NCBI RefSeq assembly: GCF_000006405.1
Contig: NW_003207896.1
Coordinates: forward strand, 1 to 24,305
Direction: 5' to 3'
Source of the DNA: Perkinsus marinus ATCC 50983
Taxonomy: Eukaryota; Perkinsozoa; Perkinsida; Perkinsidae
Length of the DNA stretch: 24,305 nt
In this document: in pieces, positions 1 to 8,650 of the stretch
Numbering within the stretch: position 1 is the first letter of the stretch
Layout of the letters: every line of letters starts with the position of its first letter
Translations under genes and position numbers: made by a program
Notes under the pieces: model-generated
Databases searched by the model: none
What the model was told of the DNA's origin: nothing
The model's input: the letters and a program-made list of their open reading frames with translations, nothing else

Positions 1-1
1 G

Positions 2-169
2 GAACCGGTTGGAAGATACACCTTGGAGGATCTCCGTCAACAAGTGAGGTATGTTTGCCAACGCCAAGATTTGGTTCCTTCCGACGGATCACACGTGGTC
101 TTCGCCACTAAGAACACAGTCTACGTCGAACTCGGAGGAGTTCGTTTCGGTTTGACCAAGGTTGAGTGA
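2..169 (+). CDS. C-terminal tail of a secreted tandem-domain family protein (partial, 5' end outside window)
   Basis: Frame 2 is open from the window edge to a TGA at 167-169 and gives 55 residues. They align over their whole length with the end of the protein encoded at 7790-8566 on the other strand: both have E-P-x-G, then T-L, a Q-V-R-x-V-C motif, V-V-F-A-T, a T-[IV]-[FY]-V segment and a closing L-G. This is the last, divergent domain of the family found three more times in the window. The function is unknown. The sequence has no membrane segment. The assignment rests on visible similarity between two sequences here, not on a database match. Only the last half domain is in the window, so signal peptide and domain number cannot be judged. 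Confidence 0.7.
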   Translation, partial: EPVGRYTLEDLRQQVRYVCQRQDLVPSDGSHVVFATKNTVYVELGGVRFGLTKVE

Positions 170-1618
170 TGCACGCCCTCAAGTGACGGGATGCACTCGA
201 ACGTTTCGCACATGGGAGAGTATTTTTGCATCAATGCTGATGCTATCGCGCTGTCTGTTTTTTCTATGATGCACGCATGTGCATCAACATGAGTATCGCC
301 GGTAGAAGTTCTACCGTATAACGCATGCGCATCTTATCGACCTCCTGATGATGTACGTGCACTATTAACTAACCTCGTTATTTCTGGTCTATGCTCGATC
401 TACTTAAGCTCTCTCATTGCTTCATATCGTCAGTACGTACTTCCATCTTTCCTCTATGTGTAGTGTTGCCAGTCGGACTCGGGCGAAGCGGGCACGTACC
501 ACCGGCCTGATCTGGCCCAAGATTCCCCTTAGTGGGAGTATCAAGAAAGTTGTTGTCAGATCGTCGGGAGGTGGAAGGCAGCGGAGGCGATTGTGTTTTC
601 GAGGAAAATGTGGGCATTCTCCGCACCGCTCTTTGCCCAACCCTTTCCCACGTCTCCCTCAGGTTCCATGTGGGGACCAGACCATAATGCTAAGTGTTTG
701 GAAGGTAAACTGCAGCAGCGGTGGCGAGGATGACGAGGTGGTCGCGTATACTAGACCCATCCTGCTGCCAGAGGGTGGTGGAGGAGAAGGAACTTCGATA
801 GGGGACCGTGTTAGATCTTTTGATGATATCCCAAATCAAAAGAACGCAGAGCCACCCAGATAGTATAGAAGCAAGTATACGATAACCTCGGCAGCTCAGA
901 GAGGTAGAAGAGCCACGAGTAGAGGGACGGGACAAGGATCGCCGAGAGGCGAATGACAGCTTGAGAGACCACAAAACTCAGATACTAATAACTGAGAGAG
1001 GAAGCTTTTGCCGTTTCACTGGCAACCGTTTCCTCACAACTCGGGCGAATCTTCCAAGTGTGCAGATATACTGAATGGAAATGCAATAAGTTGAATATAC
1101 TTGAATATATGGAATGTAGGATAATCAATTATCTTAGTCGTCATCATCCGATTCCACACCGGGAGAGAACCGTCGGCCACGGCAGTGGATTCCTCGAAGG
1201 GTGCTGATCGTCCTTGTCGTCACGGGAGAGAGTGTGACTGGTGGATGATAATCTACTTCCAAGTTGAAAGTAGTGGCCCACTTTCCAAAAAATATTGAAA
1301 GAATCAACGGAGTTGACACCGTGTCGTTGAAAGGATTCCCGGTTACCGAGCTGGCGGCCAGCCGCTGGCCGAGAAGCAAATCTTATGTTGATGCATGCAC
1401 GTCAACTCTGGTTCCAGTGATCCTCTAGTTACACTAACTATCTACACTTAACCAGGGGAGTTTTGATAGAGTTAGTCGACTGGGTGGTGTGGAGAGGACC
1501 GAAGACTTGCACGGAGAAGAAGACTTGCCGAAGACTTCAACGACTCACGTCTCACACGGGTCTGTTCCGTCACCCAGTCCACTAAAAAAACTGTCAGTTA
1601 CTAATAACTTTCCTTCAG
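170..1618. other. Intergenic region without a recognised gene
   Basis: No reading frame here is convincing. The start is rich in ATGCGCAT / GCATGTGCAT-like runs (240-330). On the - strand, 1134-1376 is open for 81 codons after an upstream stop, has no ATG at its start and ends in four aspartates before TAA; it could be a terminal exon of an unknown gene. On the + strand, 417-863 is open for 148 codons but has an Arg/Pro/Ser-rich composition typical of chance frames. The segment 1594-1618 (a CTAATAAC-like branch point followed by TTTCCTTCAG) looks like a 3' splice site and probably belongs to the next feature. Confidence 0.4.
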
Positions 1619-2606
1619 ACTCCTCGGATTATTGGAGCACCTACGAGCGACCGAGCACCTACTTCCTCTGGAGTTGAACCTAGCCTCTGGCGAGACCTTC
1701 CATCTCAGAATTCGGATGGTATGTTGTACGAGGTGGTTCCGGCAAAGTGTGTGAAGGAGAGTACTAGTGAGAGGAGGGAGTGTCTGCTGGGGCTCACAGC
1801 GAGCGAAGTTATCGTCAAATGGGGACGGAACTCATTGAGGGAGTTATTGTGACGCTTACTTCGGCTATGCACGCGTCGTATCATTTGTAAGTAACCGAGA
1901 CCTTCAAGACCGGATTTGAAAGTTCTGCTCTCTTCTCGACTTTCCCCCAGCTAGTGGTTATGATTGGATTGCAACTGTGAATGGCTTGGCATTCACTAAA
2001 TTGAGCGCTCTTCTCTAGCGGAGAGGAGTACGCTGTGGCGGGCTGAGGGTAAGCCTTCCGTGAGGCGTTGTAAAGCTTCTTCGCGTGCCCGTGCTGGACC
2101 TATCCTGGTTTGTGATCTCAGAAGTTACGCAGCTTAGGGGACTCTGAGGGTACGGCGCATTGATGGGTCATCAGGTAGATGGTATGATTATCAAATGTGC
2201 GGAGAATACGAAGAAACTATATCGAATTGATGATATCTTACGCAACTGGGAAATTGTGAATATCGTCAATTTACTCATATGAGAAGTCGGGTGTTGTGTT
2301 GTTAGTTCGCGGTGACTCGTAGTAGGTGACGACAGTCCGGTATGGAGTGTCCATGCGGTTCGGTTTGATAAAAAAATATTCGCGGATGACATCAACTTCA
2401 AGGCAGCCGTCTCACTCTTTGCGGCATCTCCTCTATACGGTGTAGAGCCAACAAAGGCACCGACTGAGCTCGAAGGGCATCTGCTTCTTCTGCTGGTATT
2501 GGTCTACACAGGAGCTGAGTGGTGGATTCCAGCGAACAGATTGAAGACTGTGCAAATCGCCCTGGAAATGGAGGACCATTTATGGAGCAAGGTCAATGAC
2601 GACTAA
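1619..2606 (+). CDS. Probable multi-exon gene, exon structure unresolved, product unknown
   Basis: The best-supported part is the terminal segment 2316-2606. It is open for 96 codons and ends in TAA, with coding-like composition including L-E-G-H followed by five leucines and Y-T-G-A-E-W-W-I-P. It lacks an ATG near its start and has AG acceptors at 2322 or 2325. Upstream are good short-intron signals: 1887-1954 (GTAAGT donor), 1977-2018 (GTGAAT to TTCTCTAG, 42 nt, the same size as an actin intron) and 2049-2121 (GTAAGC to ATCTCAG). Coding-like pieces between them lie in different frames: 1819-1886 begins M-G-T-E-L-I-E-G-V, and 2163-2288 begins M-G-H-Q-V-D-G-M. I could not connect all pieces without hitting stops, so this is either a gene with very small exons or a decayed one. 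No family is recognised. Confidence 0.35.
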
Positions 2607-2999
2607 GACCGTTGTGTAGAGTGGAGAGACAGTTGAGCGTCACAAAGAGCGCTAGATTAGTCGAGCACTCGCCGGGACGCTAGAACTTCTCACTCGGAGA
2701 GGCCCAGTTGCTGTAAGTCAGCATCTGATGGGATACGTACGAGGCTTCTCCCGCCCACCTGCACCCTCTAGAGGTATAGGGGCCTTTATACCATCGTCAG
2801 TTCTGTCATAATGTATTTGGTTTAGACCAAAGCTTGAACTATGACTCACATATGCGACGATGATGTAAAAGGCGCCATCGGGAAAACCAACAGCACAAGA
2901 GTGTCAACTCTCAGCTGTGTTTAGTCGCCGCAAGTAGTGCGGGTTATGCTTTTCCCTATGGCAACCACCCAAACCACTATACCTCTACACAATGGGATA
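2607..2999. other. Intergenic region, nothing recognised
   Basis: I see no gene, tRNA or clear repeat. A - strand frame covering 2921-3505 is open for 194 codons but starts at GTG and overlaps a shorter, more protein-like frame (3000-3302), so it was not called. Confidence 0.4.
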
Positions 3000-3302
3000 T
3001 CAGGAGGAATTGAAATGATGGAAGCCAAAGTTGGCCGGGGTGGCCAGTGGGCGATTGAGAGCAAGGCCTTGAGGTGATCTGGTACTTTGTACCTCCCAGC
3101 CTGGGAGGGTACCAAATAGTCTATCGCTATAGCAGGGACCTGATTCGGGTAGACTATTCGACACCTCACTGTTGTTCCTCTCGTGCTGGAGCTCGATATT
3201 TGACAAATGTTCGCTGACCCACTGAACAACTCGAGTTGAAGGCATAGGTAGGCGGAAACAGATAGCATGATAATGGATATCCGAGTTTTGGTCACCAGGC
3301 AT
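3000..3302 (-). CDS. Hypothetical protein or exon, 100 residues
   Basis: ATG at 3302 down to TGA at 3000 encodes 100 residues. The composition is balanced, with a plausible helix (V-V-Q-W-V-S-E-H-L-S-N-I-E-L) around residues 25-38, then a Ser/Asn/Pro-rich C-terminal half. There is no signal peptide, membrane segment or recognised motif. An overlapping frame on the same strand (2921-3505) is longer but starts at GTG and looks less protein-like. It could equally be a chance frame. The + strand DNA at 3079-3113 forms an imperfect hairpin (GTACCTCCCAG / TGGGAGGGTAC), which falls inside this frame. Confidence 0.22.
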   Translation of the reverse strand: MPGDQNSDIHYHAICFRLPMPSTRVVQWVSEHLSNIELQHERNNSEVSNSLPESGPCYSDRLFGTLPGWEVQSTRSPQGLALNRPLATPANFGFHHFNSS

Positions 3303-3831
3303 TGGACTGCCCTGGACGAAAAACGGCGATCGAAGATGGACAACCCCCTGGAGGTTAGTTGTTGCACGTGAAACGAATCATCTACGAGCTCGCAATTGCT
3401 GCAGCACAATTCGAAACGATATCGGTAATAAGAACCCCCGATCCTTCGCAATGTCCCAAAATGAGAAATAAAAAATATTTTAATAAGGCCAGCGGGGGAT
3501 GTCACGCACCCCTACTCGATCGTATCACGGAATATGATCGGTAAGGCAGGAGATAATGATTATCACTTTTTCTGAGAAATACTGTCGCACAGATGAAAAG
3601 AAAGAGAGTTGGGTATCTCATGATGGCCCTGTTGAGGTGGACTATGACCGACCTCTCAGCTCGCAAAGCTTCCCTTCGGAAGATGAACTTCTCGTTGTGA
3701 GTCGAGCACTGTCAGCATGAAATTCCACCTTTTTCAAAGAGTAAAAATTTTACACCACTTGGGACTGCGCATCTCGATTAGAGGCACTCCTGCGGCAGGA
3801 GTCCTGCCTCGACCACGCATGCACTCGGCGC
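3303..3831. other. Intergenic region downstream of the family gene
   Basis: No gene is recognised. It holds a perfect inverted repeat at 3786-3802 (listed separately). No third domain of the family is detectable here on the - strand, although the related copy at 7790-8566 has one following its repeat domain. Confidence 0.4.
3786..3802. repeat. Perfect 8-bp inverted repeat with 1-nt centre
   Basis: ACTCCTGC, one G, then GCAGGAGT. It lies just beyond the stop codon of the frame-shifted family gene on the - strand. It resembles the 17-nt inverted repeat at 4526-4542 in size and layout but not in sequence. Confidence 0.8.
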
Positions 3832-4727
3832 CTAGCGGGGTGCGACCCTCTTGAACTCGATCCTTTTCTTTTGGAAGTTGGTCGTGATAGTGCTTGTAGA
3901 GGTTAGTACTGTAAGATCCCACTCTTGGCTAGGATCAGATGGGTAGACCTTGTCAGACTCCATTAGGCCAGTGTTTCTGAGGAAGCGGTCGAGCTCCACA
4001 CGCCAATGATTTCCGCCGGGCCCAGGCTTCCCGAAGTCGAGATAGTAAGTGAAACCAGTAGCACTTCGTAGAAAGTACGGGCCAAGGGAAATAGAAGCAG
4101 GTTTCGGTATATCACCCCTATGATGCGGAGGCTTAGGCACGTAGATGGAGAATGCAACTTCATGATCCATGTTCACATCGTAAGTCATACTGAAGAGAGG
4201 TCCCTTGTAGACATACTTACCCGGCGGCAGGGTAGACATCACCCGCATAAACCTGAGCTCTCTCTTCCGGAAGCTCGTGGTGATAGAGTTCTTGCCGTGG
4301 TAGGTCAAGGTAACCAAGTCCCCAGGCTGGATCTCCGCCAGAGGGTTGAGGTCTTCGGGCTCAACAAGGTGAGCGTGTGCTAGCAAGAACTTGATTCTGT
4401 TGTACCAGTCATCAAAGCCCATAGAATGCTCGTCCTGGAGGATGTACACAGAGCTCGCCTTCTCCGCTAACGGGAACGGCCACGCGACGTAGCAAGCACC
4501 GGGACTGAACGTGTAAATCACAGACCGGCTACTCAGTAGCCGCTACTGGGACGCCTTGTTTCGGGTTCGCCACTCAGCGTGAAGGCAAAATCGAGTTTGT
4601 GGTCCTCGTACACATAGTAAGTCATAGTGAAGTCTCTGTTCTCGTAGACGTACTTGCCAGCGTCCTGAGCCACCGTGATGACCAGAGCCTGAGCAACTAG
4701 TAGCCAGGGCAAGGCGGGGTTTCTCAT
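3832..4727 (-). CDS. Secreted tandem-domain family protein, two domains, one internal frame change
   Basis: ATG at 4727 opens a clear signal peptide (M-R-N-P-A-L-P-W-L-L-V-A-Q-A-L-V-I-T-V-A-Q). Domain 1 begins G-K-Y-V-Y-E-N and M-T-Y-Y-V. This frame stops at 4533-4535. Coding resumes at about 4521 in another frame and runs to TAG at 3832-3834, holding the rest of domain 1 (F-D-D-W-Y, then V-T-L-T-Y, T-T-S-F-R-K, F-M-R-V) and a full domain 2 (G-K-Y-V-Y-K, M-T-Y-D-V, F-T-Y-Y-L-D-F, L-T-V-L-T, T-T-N-F-Q-K, F-K-R-V). Alignment of domains 1 and 2 leaves no room for a 40-nt intron at the break, so the cause is a net frameshift, either a real mutation or an assembly error. The terminal L-G-G domain found in relatives is absent. 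The signal peptide implies export; biochemical function is unknown. Confidence 0.68.
4526..4542. repeat. Perfect 8-bp inverted repeat at the frame break
   Basis: CGGCTACT, one C, then AGTAGCCG on the + strand. It sits exactly where the family gene at 3832-4727 changes frame and includes that frame's stop codon. A short foldback of this kind is a plausible site for slippage, or the remnant of a templated insertion. Confidence 0.8.
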
Positions 4728-5523
4728 GAAAAGAGAAGAAAAGTGATCGAGGAAACTCTGGAGGAAAAAATGACCAGCAGCCTGATGCTCTGATCTTCTC
4801 AGCGGGAGATTTTGGTCGATTTAGCGCCAATAACTGGCGGCCAATGAGGTTCAAGGAGGCAATTTCACCCGCAGAGAAAGAGACACTCAATGATTTAGCC
4901 TAGTTTCAGCTGTACTTGCGCCTTGCGAGCTCGCCGCGTGCGGCACGCGGGAAACTAGCGCCGCTGGCGCCCTGGCGCCGCCCCAGGCTGGCGCCATAAG
5001 TCGCAGTGTCGCGGACGTTTCCCTGGAAACGAGTGAGGGTCTTTCGTCGAGCCCGTTGGTCAGTAAACGGATTACAACACGATCACTTAGAAAACTAAAA
5101 GAGCATTTAAAGCATGGGTGTTATGCTGCCATGGGACGAGAGACTCGTCGAGAGTAGCCAATCCGTGTTGGCGATAAACTTCATCAGCTGAAATTATGCC
5201 CGTGGGATATCACGGTGGGACTCGCCCACTCTCCGTTCACTGATCTCATTGAGCTCAGCGCATACCGGCGTATCGTCGGTGACGGTGCCGACACTATCCG
5301 ACCGACGAGTAAATGTGGCCAAATATATGTGACGATCGCCTGGACGCGGTCCGGGACAGTGTTCCAGTCCGTATCTCACTCCGTGTTGTCTCCCGTCCGT
5401 GCTTATGCGTGCAGGGTGGTATGGGCATCAGCTATTTTCCATTGGCATTTCCATTCCACAAGCTCCCTCCGGCCTTGTGTTTCTCGTGTGAGATAAACCA
5501 ATGGCTTATCTTGGTTCAAACCT
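4728..5523. other. Upstream region of the family gene, with a GC-rich palindromic block
   Basis: No gene is supported. The stretch 4920-5035 is much richer in GC than its surroundings and holds repeated GGCGCC sites, the foldback GCGTGC-G-GCACGC near 4938, and CGTTTCC-CT-GGAAACG near 5014. It lies about 200-300 bp upstream of the - strand start codon at 4727, so it may contain that gene's control region; this is inferred from position only. The frames at 5194-5496 on both strands overlap one another and look like chance. Confidence 0.35.
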
Positions 5524-6024
5524 GTGCGAAGTAGAGATGCGGTGGTAGTACCACCGCATCTCTTCGCACCGGGTACGTACCCGCATTGTACGTACACACC
5601 GTGGCACGTTGTACGCACAATAGGGCACCTCGTGGCTCAGTGCTCCTCCGGCGCAAGTCATAGACCTAGGGCTGTTTGTCGATAGGGCTAGATGGTAAGG
5701 CAAGCGAATGAAAGATCTCTCCAGCTCGGTTACTAATTTTGTTCTCGAGAATCTCTCAAGTTTCAGAATCTTGGTACAAAGCCCACGCGAACACAAATGT
5801 CGAGAGCGCAGTGCTCCCGAAGCATTGGCTTTTGAGCATCTCGGTTCAGTCAGCCTGACTGAGTCAGGTGAACCGATGAATGAGATGCCGAGAGGCTGAG
5901 TAGAACCTGTGGTGCCGTAGGTTCTGTGGAAGTATTAGCTCAACGGTGGAACTCTCCTCGTGAACCGTAGTACAGAACAAAACTGTGACCGGCGCTCCAC
6001 GATTGCTCGGGAGCGCCGGTCACA
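5524..6024. repeat. Cluster of strong hairpins
   Basis: Several inverted repeats occur within 500 bp. At 5524-5569, 14-bp arms (5533-5546 and 5550-5563) flank a 3-nt loop, extended by 6 more pairs after a bulge. At 5570-5583 is the 14-nt palindrome CGGGTACGTACCCG. At 5836-5888 are nested stems: GCATCTC with GAGATGC, and CGGTTCA with TGAACCG. At 5902-5925 AGAACCT pairs with AGGTTCT. At 5984-6024 15-bp arms surround a loop of 11 nt. No coding frame explains this. It could be a structured RNA, or remains of foldback transposons. Confidence 0.6.
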
Positions 6025-6046
6025 CCTCATTGGCAAGAACGAAGGA

Positions 6047-6256
6047 TCACGAACTCCTTCTCAGCGATGAATTACAAGGAACAACGATTCTCGTGATCGG
6101 GATTAATGAGACGAACTCCCTATATTCAGGCAGGCGGATTTGATTGGCTTGTGCAAGTCTTGCACTGCAAGATGAGAGTCGATTCGCGAGCTGCATGAAT
6201 CCGGCTGATTTAGTGCACATAGTCAGCATCGCAAGGAATAACATGCGACTGAACAT
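6047..6256 (-). CDS. Possible small secreted protein
   Basis: ATG at 6256 to TGA at 6047 encodes 69 residues. The N-terminus (M-F-S-R-M-L-F-L-A-M-L-T-M-C-T-K-S-A-G) looks like a signal peptide with cleavage around residue 19. The remaining 50 residues are polar, with two further cysteines (C-S-A-R and P-C-N-S) and no known motif. The frame continues 35 codons upstream to a non-ATG start, but the internal methionine gives the natural signal peptide. It may be a first exon. Similar signal peptides occur elsewhere in this window; no homologue is recognised. Confidence 0.28.
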   Translation of the reverse strand: MFSRMLFLAMLTMCTKSAGFMQLANRLSSCSARLAQANQIRLPEYREFVSLIPITRIVVPCNSSLRRSS

Positions 6257-7074
6257 TACAAGCTCCCTTGTGAACTGTGAAGCTAAAAACTTGGGGGATT
6301 TACGTCCGCAATGAGCCGGGTGGATGGAGCCCTGTATTACATGGAAAGCGCATCCAAGCATTCCTCATGGTCCACTGATCGTTAACGTCAGTAATGTGAG
6401 TGTTTTACTCGTAATTGGAGTTTGTATCGTTTCGACAGTGTTGAGATATGAAATTACCGCGGAGGGAACGCTATATGGCACGGCCAGTGCAATGATATGC
6501 AAGTGCTCATCCACAAGTACGTGATTACACTAAGACGTGCGTAATGCGCACTGTGTATGCTACAATGTGTTCCACGACCACAGGTTCATGGAGATGGCAG
6601 CGCACAGAGGATCGCCGACCAACGTACAGAACAGGTAGCATGGACCGGTGATTGACATATTGGGCGAGAACTTACGGGGAAGCTATCCAATGACGGGCGG
6701 TAGACAACAGAGACAGTAAGAAACTACGTATGGCCATGAACGGGCCGGAGCAAAGATCAGCGGGGAGAGTAAGTGAAATATGCAGCACAAATAGGCTTTG
6801 CCGCAACCACTCGAAAGAAGAGACGAAAAGAGCGGACTGAACGGAGTACGTGACCAGACTGCTTCAGTTTGACCACGAGGCGAGCGAGAGTTGGACTAAA
6901 AAAGCGCGCGCACTTTGGTTCGTCTACCACTGGGTATGGGCCATAGAACGAAAAAATGGGCAGCCCGACGGCCGATAGTTAGTTATTAGAGTCGGGGAAA
7001 CGGGAAGTGGGCAAGCCCGACGGGCTCAGCATTGTCTGATAGAGTTCATGGTCACCGACGATTGTCCCATTGTC
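6257..7074. other. Intergenic region, nothing recognised
   Basis: I see no gene. A short AGCCCG-A-CGGGCT foldback near 7014 is the only structure. The + strand frame at 6324-6524 contains a hydrophobic stretch but no other support. Confidence 0.4.
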
Positions 7075-7101
7075 ACATAAGACCTAACTTAGGTCTTATG
7101 T
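7075..7101. repeat. Perfect 13-bp inverted repeat with 1-nt centre
   Basis: ACATAAGACCTAA, one C, then TTAGGTCTTATGT. There is no T-run characteristic of a bacterial terminator, and none would be expected in this eukaryotic setting. It is the longest of the one-base-centred palindromes in the window. Confidence 0.85.
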
Positions 7102-7266
7102 CACAACGAGGTGACGTAAGCTTTCAAATCTTCATCCTATCCTGAATCGGATCCTGCGAATTCCGAAGTTGCGATGATAATGTAACACCATAATATCACT
7201 GACGTTACTTCTCATTTTCGGCGAATCTTAGGAGGATTCTATGTGCATCATTCTGTCGGATTGAAT

Positions 7267-7434
7267 TTATCCCCGACAGGTTTGACAGTCCGTTTGCCAC
7301 GGCTCATAGAAGTATACGCCTTTGTCTGCAACCAACGAAGAGCTGCAGCACAGGGCCTTGCACCGGGCAGAAAAGAATTCATCGAGTATTGAACGCTCCT
7401 CCATTGGAACTTCGACGAGTCGTGTTCCGAAGAT
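7267..7434 (-). CDS. Short cysteine-rich reading frame, possible terminal exon
   Basis: An open frame of 55 codons lies between an upstream stop and TAA at 7267-7269, with no ATG at its beginning. It encodes a coding-like segment: V-P-M-E-E-R-S-I-L-D-E-F-F, then cysteines at S-A-R-C, L-C-C-S and D-C-Q-T-C, with G-V-Y-F-Y-E-P-W between them. It lies downstream, in the sense of transcription, of the family gene at 7790-8566 and could be a terminal exon of an unrelated gene. A second frame (7248-7445) overlaps it and cannot be excluded. Confidence 0.22.
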   Translation of the reverse strand: MFGTRLVEVPMEERSILDEFFSARCKALCCSSSLVADKGVYFYEPWQTDCQTCRG

Positions 7435-7789
7435 TCAAGATGCACGACTGTGACGTCGGCGGCTTTACCCTATTCGGACTGGTAGCGAACGTGACTCAAC
7501 TCGTAAAACGCAAATGATATAGAATACGGGATTTGAAAAAGTCTTAGCTACTGCGCCTAGCAGAGGTCTCAGGTGACATTGCGGAATGACCTCGTGAGCT
7601 ATGCTGAGTGATAGAAGTCTGTCATGGATACCATGATAATAGTCTTCCTCGTGTATCAGATACACTGTATCTGCCGAAGCAGCGCCCGAGGCATTGGACA
7701 GGGAGCCACAAGGCTCAAACATGTCAGCACGTTGTGCCCAGTAAGCGGCGCGCAAGAGCGAGGAAAAGACGGGAGTAAAAATGAACTGG
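7435..7789. other. 3' flank of the family gene, nothing recognised
   Basis: The - strand frame 7465-7797 is open for 110 codons, abuts the family gene's stop and starts without ATG; it has no family resemblance. No other feature is visible. Confidence 0.35.
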
Positions 7790-8566
7790 TTACGCACCTC
7801 CGATGGAGAGAGCCAGGCGAGCCCTTCCGAGACTCACGAAGATAGTTTTCTCAGTGGCAAAGACCACTTTCGATAGGTCGTCAGCATCCAAACGTATGGT
7901 CGGGCAAACATTCCTGACCTGGTGGAGGAATTGGTATAAGGTACCAGCGCCGGCCGGCTCCACAGCATAGTGATCGTATAACAGACCCTTAGTGCGGCGG
8001 GAAAGCTTGAAACTTAAACGAGAGGTTCGACGCTCCTTGCACTTAACCCTCATATCTCCATACTCGTCAGAGCGTATTCTGTAACTCACCTCGAGATAGG
8101 GAGCCGCTTTCTGCTTGAATACATACTCGCCCGGTGTCAGGCTGCCTCCGACCCTCATGAACGTGATGTCTTCATTCCGGAAGGAGGTTGAGAAAGTGTC
8201 ACCGCTTGTATAAGTCAGAACGGTCAAGTCCTCAGACTGAATACCACCGTACGGCTCGGAATTATCGTTGTCAATGACGTTGTTCCTCAGCAGTAACCTC
8301 TCAATAGACTTATACCAATCATGGGCACTGGCTCTTGGCCCTTCAAAGTCAATGGCGTAGGTGAAACTGTCGGTCTTTGACAAGGGGTATTGCCGGTGGG
8401 TGAACTCCTCAGGAGGCTTCCTAATGACACTGAAGCTGAAAGACGTTCGGTCCGGAGACCACCTCCTAGGGGGACTCGGAACCCAGAAAGTAAAAGCAGC
8501 TTCATGGTTCTCATCCACGTCGTAGGTTATACGGTAGTACGGTTGGTGTCGACACTCTTGAAACCC
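7790..8566 (-). CDS. Secreted tandem-domain family protein, repeat domain plus terminal domain (5' end missing)
   Basis: The frame is open from just below a TAA at 8567-8569 to the stop at 7790. It encodes a repeat domain (Y-R-I-T-Y-D-V, V-P-S-P-P-R-R, F-T-Y-A-I-D-F, H-D-W-Y, L-T-V-L-T-Y, S-T-S-F-R-N, F-M-R-V), followed by P-G-E-Y-V-F-K opening a different terminal domain that ends V-V-F-A-T-E-K-T-I-F-V-S-L-G. The terminal domain matches the tail at 2-169. The first domain matches both domains at 3832-4727. No ATG or signal peptide is attached. The GTG at 8518 lies inside a conserved motif and is not a start. Either an upstream exon was missed or the gene lost its 5' part. It faces a + strand Cys-rich exon only about 85 bp away, which favours truncation. 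Confidence 0.68.
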   Translation of the reverse strand, partial: GFQECRHQPYYRITYDVDENHEAAFTFWVPSPPRRWSPDRTSFSFSVIRKPPEEFTHRQYPLSKTDSFTYAIDFEGPRASAHDWYKSIERLLLRNNVIDNDNSEPYGGIQSEDLTVLTYTSGDTFSTSFRNEDITFMRVGGSLTPGEYVFKQKAAPYLEVSYRIRSDEYGDMRVKCKERRTSRLSFKLSRRTKGLLYDHYAVEPAGAGTLYQFLHQVRNVCPTIRLDADDLSKVVFATEKTIFVSLGRARLALSIGGA

Positions 8567-8650
8567 TTATGACGACCGCTTGAGAGCTCTCGGCAGAGAG
8601 AGAGTGTCCAAAAAGTGGTGCGGTCTAGGAACAGCGGGGCATTCTTGCAG

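Noticed and set aside
417-863. 148-codon + strand reading frame
   Set aside because: Composition is Arg/Ser/Gly/Pro-rich without motifs, it overlaps two long frames on the other strand, and it has no supporting splice or start context.
2115-2190. 5S rRNA-like stretch: GATCTCAGAAGTTACGCAGCTTAGGG, then GATGGGTCATCAGG
   Set aside because: The box A-like part matches 5S rRNA well, but the spacing to the GATGGG motif is about 7 nt too long, the upstream half of 5S is not recognisable, and the stretch overlaps a plausible splice acceptor and coding-like frame. A covariance-model search would settle it.
2921-3505. 194-codon - strand reading frame
   Set aside because: It starts at GTG, shows no domain pattern, and overlaps a shorter ATG-initiated frame that looks more like protein. 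A frame of this length can arise by chance in 24 kb.
4543-4890. 115-codon - strand frame over the signal-peptide region
   Set aside because: It overlaps the signal peptide and first domain of the family gene in a different frame and has no motif of its own.
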